Origin: Thermoanaerobaculum sp.
GTDB taxonomy: Bacteria; Acidobacteriota; Thermoanaerobaculia; Multivoradales; UBA5704
Assembly (NCBI GenBank): GCA_021154885.1
Contig: JAJKHS010000077.1
Span: 1-64,000, forward strand
Reading direction: 5' to 3'
Length of the DNA stretch: 64,000 nucleotides
The notes beneath the pieces are model-generated. The model had not been told where the DNA came from. It worked only from the letters and a program-made list of their open reading frames with translations, and ran no database searches. Positions within the stretch are counted from its first letter, which is position 1. Every line of letters starts with the position of its first letter. Below are positions 60,500-64,000 of this stretch, one piece after another. Position numbers and translations under genes: made by a program.

Positions 60500-61453
60500 T
60501 TAAGGCTCCTCCCAGAAACGGTCGGACAGATATTTGTCCGCGCCGTCGCAGAGCACGGTGACCAGCGTGCCGTGCTGCAGGCCCGCGGCGACGTCCAGGG
60601 CCGCCGCGACGTTGGCTCCCGACGAAATGCCCACCAGCAGGCCCGCCTCCCGGGCCAGGCGCTTGACCATGGCGTAGGCCCTCTCCGTCGGCAGCTCCCG
60701 GGCTTCGTCCGCCAGCGACGGGTCGTAGATCGGCGGCACGATGGCGGAGGCCATGTGCTTCATCCCCTCCAGGCCGTGGAACGGCGAGTCGGGCTCCACG
60801 GAGACGAGGCGCACCGCCGGGCAAGTCTCCTTGAGATAACGGCCGACACCCATGAAGGTGCCGCTCGTGCCCAGACCGGTGACGAAGTGGGTGATCTCCC
60901 CCGCCGTCTGTTCCCAGATCTCCGGGCCGGTGGTGCGGTAGTGGGCCCGCCAGTTCTCCGGGTTCGAGTACTGATCGAGATAGGCCCAGCGCTCCGGCTC
61001 CTCGGCCACCAGCCGCCGCGCCTCCAGGATGGCGCCGTCGCTGCCCGCCAGCGGATCGGTGATCCGCAGCTCGGCGCCGTAGGCCTTGAGGATGCGCTTG
61101 CGCTCGGGGCTCGCGCTGTCCGGCAGGGCCAGGGTCACCGGGATCCCCAGCGCCGCGCCGATCATGGCGTAGGCGATCCCCGTATTACCCGAGGTCGCGT
61201 CCAGCAGTCGCCGGCCGCCCGTGAACAGCCCCCGGCGCAGAGCGTCCATCACCATCGACAGGGCCGGCCGGTCCTTCACCGAGCCGCCCGGATTGGCGGA
61301 CTCCGCCTTGGCATAGAGCCGCACCCCCGCCTTGCCCGTCAGCTCCGAGAGGTCGATCAGCGGCGTATTGCCGATCAGCTCCAGGAGGTGAACGGGCCGT
61401 CGCCGGTCCAGAGCGGGAGCCAGATGTTCGAGAGCGAGGGCGACCGTGCGCAT
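60500..61453 (-). CDS. cysM: Cysteine synthase (CysM-like, sulfur-carrier dependent)
   Basis: 317 aa from ATG 61453. The PLP lysine is Lys60 in ANPGGSVKDRPA, followed by the phosphate-binding ATSGNTGIAYAMIGAAL (Ser88-Gly-Asn-Thr) and GLGTSGTFMGVGRYLKE. In mycobacterial CysM a carrier-bound thiocarboxylate (CysO-COSH) and O-phosphoserine are used instead of free sulfide. The adjacent JAMM and CysO-E1 genes support the same chemistry here. First gene of the minus-strand operon, 5 bp before the JAMM ATG. Confidence 0.85.
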   Translation of the reverse strand: MRTVALALEHLAPALDRRRPVHLLELIGNTPLIDLSELTGKAGVRLYAKAESANPGGSVKDRPALSMVMDALRRGLFTGGRRLLDATSGNTGIAYAMIGAALGIPVTLALPDSASPERKRILKAYGAELRITDPLAGSDGAILEARRLVAEEPERWAYLDQYSNPENWRAHYRTTGPEIWEQTAGEITHFVTGLGTSGTFMGVGRYLKETCPAVRLVSVEPDSPFHGLEGMKHMASAIVPPIYDPSLADEARELPTERAYAMVKRLAREAGLLVGISSGANVAAALDVAAGLQHGTLVTVLCDGADKYLSDRFWEEP

Positions 61454-61561
61454 GGTCGAAACACCGTAGCAGACAGGGGGCAGGGTGTAAAGAAGACGAA
61501 GTCGGTCATGAATGCCGGAGCCAGGAGAGGGCATGTATCCTCATCTGGAAAGGGAGGGATC

Positions 61562-62209
61562 ATGAACGACACCCCGCACACCGGCAAGGACCGGATTCCC
61601 CCCGGCCAGTACGTCACCGACAAGTGGCCGGTTCTCACCTATGGCCGCACGCCGCAGGTCGAGCCGGAGAAGTGGACCTTCCGCGTCTTCGGCCTGGTGG
61701 ACGACGAAAAGACCTTCTCCTGGCAGGAGCTTCAGGCTCTGCCGCGGGTGCACGTCACGGCCGACTTTCACTGCGTGACCCGTTTCTCGACGCTGGACAA
61801 CGGCTGGGAGGGGTTCGCCACCCGCGAGCTCCTCCGCCACGTGCGGGTTCACCCTGAAGCTTCGCACGTCATGGTCCACTGCTATGGCGGCTATACCACC
61901 AACCTACCCCTGGAGGATTTCCTCTCCGAGCGCGCCCTCTTCGCCGACACCCACAACGGCCGGCCGCTGCTCCTCGACCACGGCGGTCCGCTGCGCCTGG
62001 TGGTGCCCCACCTCTACGCCTGGAAGAGCGCCAAGTGGGCGAACGGCGTCGAGCTCCTCTCCGCGGACCAGCGCGGCTTCTGGGAGGAGAACGGCTACCA
62101 CACCTACGGCGATCCCTGGCAGGAGGAGCGCTTCAGCTCGCAGGAGACCCGCGAAGCCTACCAGGTGCGCCGGCGGGCGAAGGAGTTGGGGATCGTGCCG
62201 GAAGAGTAG
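61562..62209 (+). CDS. Sulfite-oxidase-like molybdopterin oxidoreductase
   Basis: 215 aa from ATG 61562, with GGGAGG upstream. KWTFRVFGLVDDEKTFSWQE, then VHVTADFHCVTRFSTLDNGW with the Mo-ligating Cys71, and LPLEDFLSERALFADTHNGR / PLRLVVPHLYAWKSAKWANG fit the short, cytosolic-looking members of the sulfite oxidase/MsrP family (no signal peptide or dimerisation domain). Substrate unknown; bacterial homologues oxidise sulfite or reduce sulfoxides. It needs the cofactor made by the nearby MoaD-MoaE protein. Confidence 0.85.
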   Translation: MNDTPHTGKDRIPPGQYVTDKWPVLTYGRTPQVEPEKWTFRVFGLVDDEKTFSWQELQALPRVHVTADFHCVTRFSTLDNGWEGFATRELLRHVRVHPEASHVMVHCYGGYTTNLPLEDFLSERALFADTHNGRPLLLDHGGPLRLVVPHLYAWKSAKWANGVELLSADQRGFWEENGYHTYGDPWQEERFSSQETREAYQVRRRAKELGIVPEE

Positions 62210-62230
62210 GGGGCTACGAAAGTCGAAGCC

Positions 62231-62335
62231 AGGGAAAACAGGGACGCCAGGGACAGCAGGGACGATAAGATTCCGGTCTCGGTATACTCTTCGTGTCCCT
62301 GCTGTCCTTGCAGTCCCTGGAGTCCCTGTTTTCCT
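62231..62335. repeat. Inverted repeat built from AGGGAC units
   Basis: Left arm 62231-62265 contains three 9-nt units of CAGGGAC; the right arm 62291-62335 is complementary but holds one extra unit. The 25-bp loop includes TATACT. It lies between two convergent genes and could form a long stem, either as a terminator or a small mobile repeat. Confidence 0.55.
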
Positions 62336-62362
62336 GCACCGAAGCTGCCTATGGCGCAGGCC

Positions 62363-63190
62363 CTAGGATACGGGGATCACCAGCGAGGCCACGATGGCCG
62401 CCACCGTGGCCAGGATGCAGACGATGGCGCCCATCAGGTGGTTGCCGGTCTCGGGCTGGCGCGGGTCCAGCACGTAGCCGGCGAGGAAGCCCCCGGCGAA
62501 GCCGCCGATGTGGGCTGCGTTGTCCACCCCCCGCCTGAGGAAACCGAAGACGATCATGTAAATGGCATAGCTCCACGCCGTCCTCCCCACCACGCCGCTG
62601 CCGGTGCGCCGGCTGTAGGCCACCATGGCGCCGAGGAGGCCCAGGATCGGTGCCGAGGCTCCCACCGTCAGCAGGCCTCCCAGGTGGAGGAGCTGCGCCG
62701 CGCTGCTCGCCGCGAAGCCGCAGACTGAGGAGACCGTGTACAGGGTCACCATGCGGCCGGGGCCGTAGAGCTCGGCCGTCTCCGGCGCGAGGATGCGGAT
62801 CCAGTAGAGATTGAACCCGATGTGGAGCAACCCGGCGTGGAGCCAGCCGGCGGAGAGCACCGTCCACCAGCGGCCGAGGCCGAAGACCGGCAGCGCGCCG
62901 CTGGCCCCGAAGCGGAGCAGGCTGGCCTGACTCGGGCCGCCCAGCGAGAACAGGCCGCCCATCTGGATGTGCTGGGGGTCGACGGCCAGCATGGCGAGAT
63001 AGAGGAAGGCATTCCCCGCGATCACCAACTGGACGAACCCCGCGTCCCGGCCGAGGTTGCGGACGACCGAGGTGAGCCCCCACATCCCGGGTCTCTTCCG
63101 CCCGCAGTTCAGGCAGACCTCGTCGTTGACCCCCACCAGCTTGCCGCAGGACGGGCAGAGCGTGGAGCCGGTGCGCCGGCGGCTGAGCAT
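62363..63190 (-). CDS. Rhomboid-family intramembrane protease with N-terminal zinc ribbon
   Basis: 275 aa. CPSCGKLVGVNDEVCLNCGR forms a CxxC...CxxC zinc ribbon at residues 12-31. Then about seven helices contain WLHAGLLHIGFNLYWIRILA (the conserved H-x-x-x-N on helix 2), VGASAPILGLLGAMVAYSRR (catalytic Ser in G-x-S-A) and DNAAHIGGFAGGFLAGYVLD (catalytic His in A-H-x-x-G-F). All active residues are there. Substrate is unknown. Confidence 0.85.
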   Translation of the reverse strand: MLSRRRTGSTLCPSCGKLVGVNDEVCLNCGRKRPGMWGLTSVVRNLGRDAGFVQLVIAGNAFLYLAMLAVDPQHIQMGGLFSLGGPSQASLLRFGASGALPVFGLGRWWTVLSAGWLHAGLLHIGFNLYWIRILAPETAELYGPGRMVTLYTVSSVCGFAASSAAQLLHLGGLLTVGASAPILGLLGAMVAYSRRTGSGVVGRTAWSYAIYMIVFGFLRRGVDNAAHIGGFAGGFLAGYVLDPRQPETGNHLMGAIVCILATVAAIVASLVIPVS

Positions 63191-63235
63191 GGCCGGTACT
63201 CTATCCCGAACGTCCCAGCCCTTGCTCCTGGTGAT

Positions 63236-63463
63236 CTACACTGAATCGACCTGGCGGGCGGGCTCCTTCGTGTCCGGATCGCGGCGGACCGGCTCGTCCT
63301 CTCCGGGAGACTCGTCGGGATCCTCGGCGGGCGGCTGGTCGCGCGGCGATTCGTCCGGATCGTTCCAGGGCTCGTCCCGCTTGGGATGATCGACCGGCTC
63401 CCGGGGGTCGCGGTCGCGGCGGGGGTCTTGAGGGTCCCAGGGGCTGACGGTGGGTTCGGGCAA
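63236..63463 (-). CDS. Small acidic Pro/Asp-rich disordered protein
   Basis: 75 aa from TTG 63463, chosen because GAGGAGG stands at ideal spacing. Its sequence is low complexity (EPTVSPWDPQDPRRDRDPRE then PVDHPKRDEPWNDPDESPRD) with DESP/DEP repeats and no hydrophobic core. Function is unknown; the strong ribosome site supports that it is translated. Confidence 0.5.
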   Translation of the reverse strand: MPEPTVSPWDPQDPRRDRDPREPVDHPKRDEPWNDPDESPRDQPPAEDPDESPGEDEPVRRDPDTKEPARQVDSV

Positions 63464-63532
63464 GGCTGAATCCTCCTCGCGGGGAGGGACAGCAAGGATC
63501 GGGCCGGCCCCCTTCTTGCAGCACGGCCCCCC

Positions 63533-63946
63533 ATGAGCCCGCCCGACTCCTCCCAATGGGTCCTCCAGATCGTCTGGCTGTTCGTGCTGGCAGTGCCCAT
63601 CGCCTGCGTGGCGTGGACGGTGACGCACGAGGAGATCTTCAAGGAGCCGCGGGATTACTGTGCGGACCGCTCGCAGCACGCCCGCAGCCTCACCGTCCGC
63701 AAGTTCTTCTATCTGTTCACCTGCGAGTATTGCTTCAGCCACTACGTGACGGTCTTCTTCCTGATCCTCACCCGCTACCGGCTGCTGCTGGACGACTGGC
63801 GGGGATACCTCGTCGCCTTCTTCGGCTTGGTGGCCATCGCCAATGTCTACATGAGCGCCTTCGGCCGGCTGCGCCAGGAGGTGAAGACGCAGAAGCTGGA
63901 TGCGACGATCAAAGAGGAGACGTTGAAGGACGTCCAGTCGTCCTGA
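63533..63946 (+). CDS. Hypothetical membrane protein with CEYC motif
   Basis: 137 aa. SQWVLQIVWLFVLAVPIACV and GYLVAFFGLVAIANVYMSAF are probable helices; between them FFYLFTCEYCFSHYVTVFFL holds a CxxC pair and the VTHEEIFKEPRDYCADRSQH segment has another Cys. Similar small proteins (a membrane-linked C-x-x-C-x-x-x-H) are found in phage and bacterial genomes without assigned role. The start follows a spaced purine-rich stretch. Confidence 0.55.
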   Translation: MSPPDSSQWVLQIVWLFVLAVPIACVAWTVTHEEIFKEPRDYCADRSQHARSLTVRKFFYLFTCEYCFSHYVTVFFLILTRYRLLLDDWRGYLVAFFGLVAIANVYMSAFGRLRQEVKTQKLDATIKEETLKDVQSS

Positions 63947-63955
63947 GGGGCCGGT

Positions 63956-64000
63956 CTAGATTCCTTCCTCTTCTTCGACGTCCATCTCCTCGACCTCGGC
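63956..64000 (-). CDS. 3' end of a minus-strand gene cut by the window edge
   Basis: The last 14 codons before TAG (63956-63958) read AEVEEMDVEEEEGI. Such an acidic C-terminus is plausible for a real protein, but nothing more can be said; the rest of the gene lies outside the window. Confidence 0.35.
   Translation of the reverse strand, partial: AEVEEMDVEEEEGI

Overview
The window is GC-rich bacterial chromosome with short intergenic gaps and many start/stop overlaps. The gene mix includes a secreted tricorn-type protease, an aa3-type oxidase cluster, a split NRPS, many toxin-antitoxin modules and a short protein with a HLLRxCPxC motif. That mix resembles Acidobacteriota (Thermoanaerobaculia-like). 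This placement is inference from gene content; no rRNA or other phylogenetic marker is present.

Region 1 (1-3.0 kb) reads as a piece of an integron cassette array without a visible integrase. Three minus-strand, lower-GC genes are each followed by an attC-like site (99-173, 860-937, 1754-1829), and a fourth, less certain site lies upstream (2548-2637). The sites carry RYYYAAC/GTTRRRY core boxes, and the first three have an inner stem with one unpaired base in one arm. The cassette genes are an Nmad2-like protein, a nucleoside-deoxyribosyltransferase/TIR-like protein and a secreted unknown. Region 2 (3.0-15.6 kb) holds an XRE regulator, a flavin oxidoreductase, an MBL hydrolase, HicAB, the tricorn protease, a DUF5615/DUF433 pair, a class V aminotransferase, a flippase-like membrane protein, a CDGSH protein, an HPF-cold-shock fusion and a cyanophycinase-like relic.

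Region 3 (15.7-31 kb) mixes acquired genes, repeats and core genes. It has a lipoprotein hydrolase, a TMEM175-like channel, four GGGAAAG/CTTTCCC palindromes spaced 42, 42 and 41 bp before a YciF-type gene, and a hydrolase-like/PEP-synthase-like pair. Heme-O synthase, an ABC exporter and SCO1 follow, then a low-GC patch with a truncated nucleotidyltransferase, a DUF4238 gene and a frameshifted antitoxin-like gene. Three inverted-repeat or repeat-nest elements (19.9, 23.1-23.4 and 26.9-27.2 kb) occupy the gaps.

Region 4 (31.1-35.2 kb) is the cytochrome c oxidase cluster (I-III-IV-two small proteins-II), served by the heme-O synthase and SCO1 of region 3. Region 5 (36.5-44.2 kb) is a two-protein NRPS with the unusual order C-A-PCP then A-PCP-C-TE. 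Region 6 (44.4-54.5 kb) has an IscA-type protein, MntA/HepT, YgfZ, and a minus-strand acyl-CoA/AtuA-type cluster: carboxyltransferase, AtuA split in two, and enoyl-CoA hydratase.

Region 7 (54.5-64 kb) combines sulfur-carrier and molybdenum chemistry. It has a MoaD-MoaE fusion, a sulfite-oxidase-like molybdoenzyme, and an operon of CysM, a JAMM protease, and a single protein joining a CysO-like ubiquitin-fold carrier, a MoeB/MoeZ E1 domain and rhodanese. A strong promoter followed about 60 nt later by an intrinsic terminator, upstream of csbD, suggests a small RNA or attenuator.
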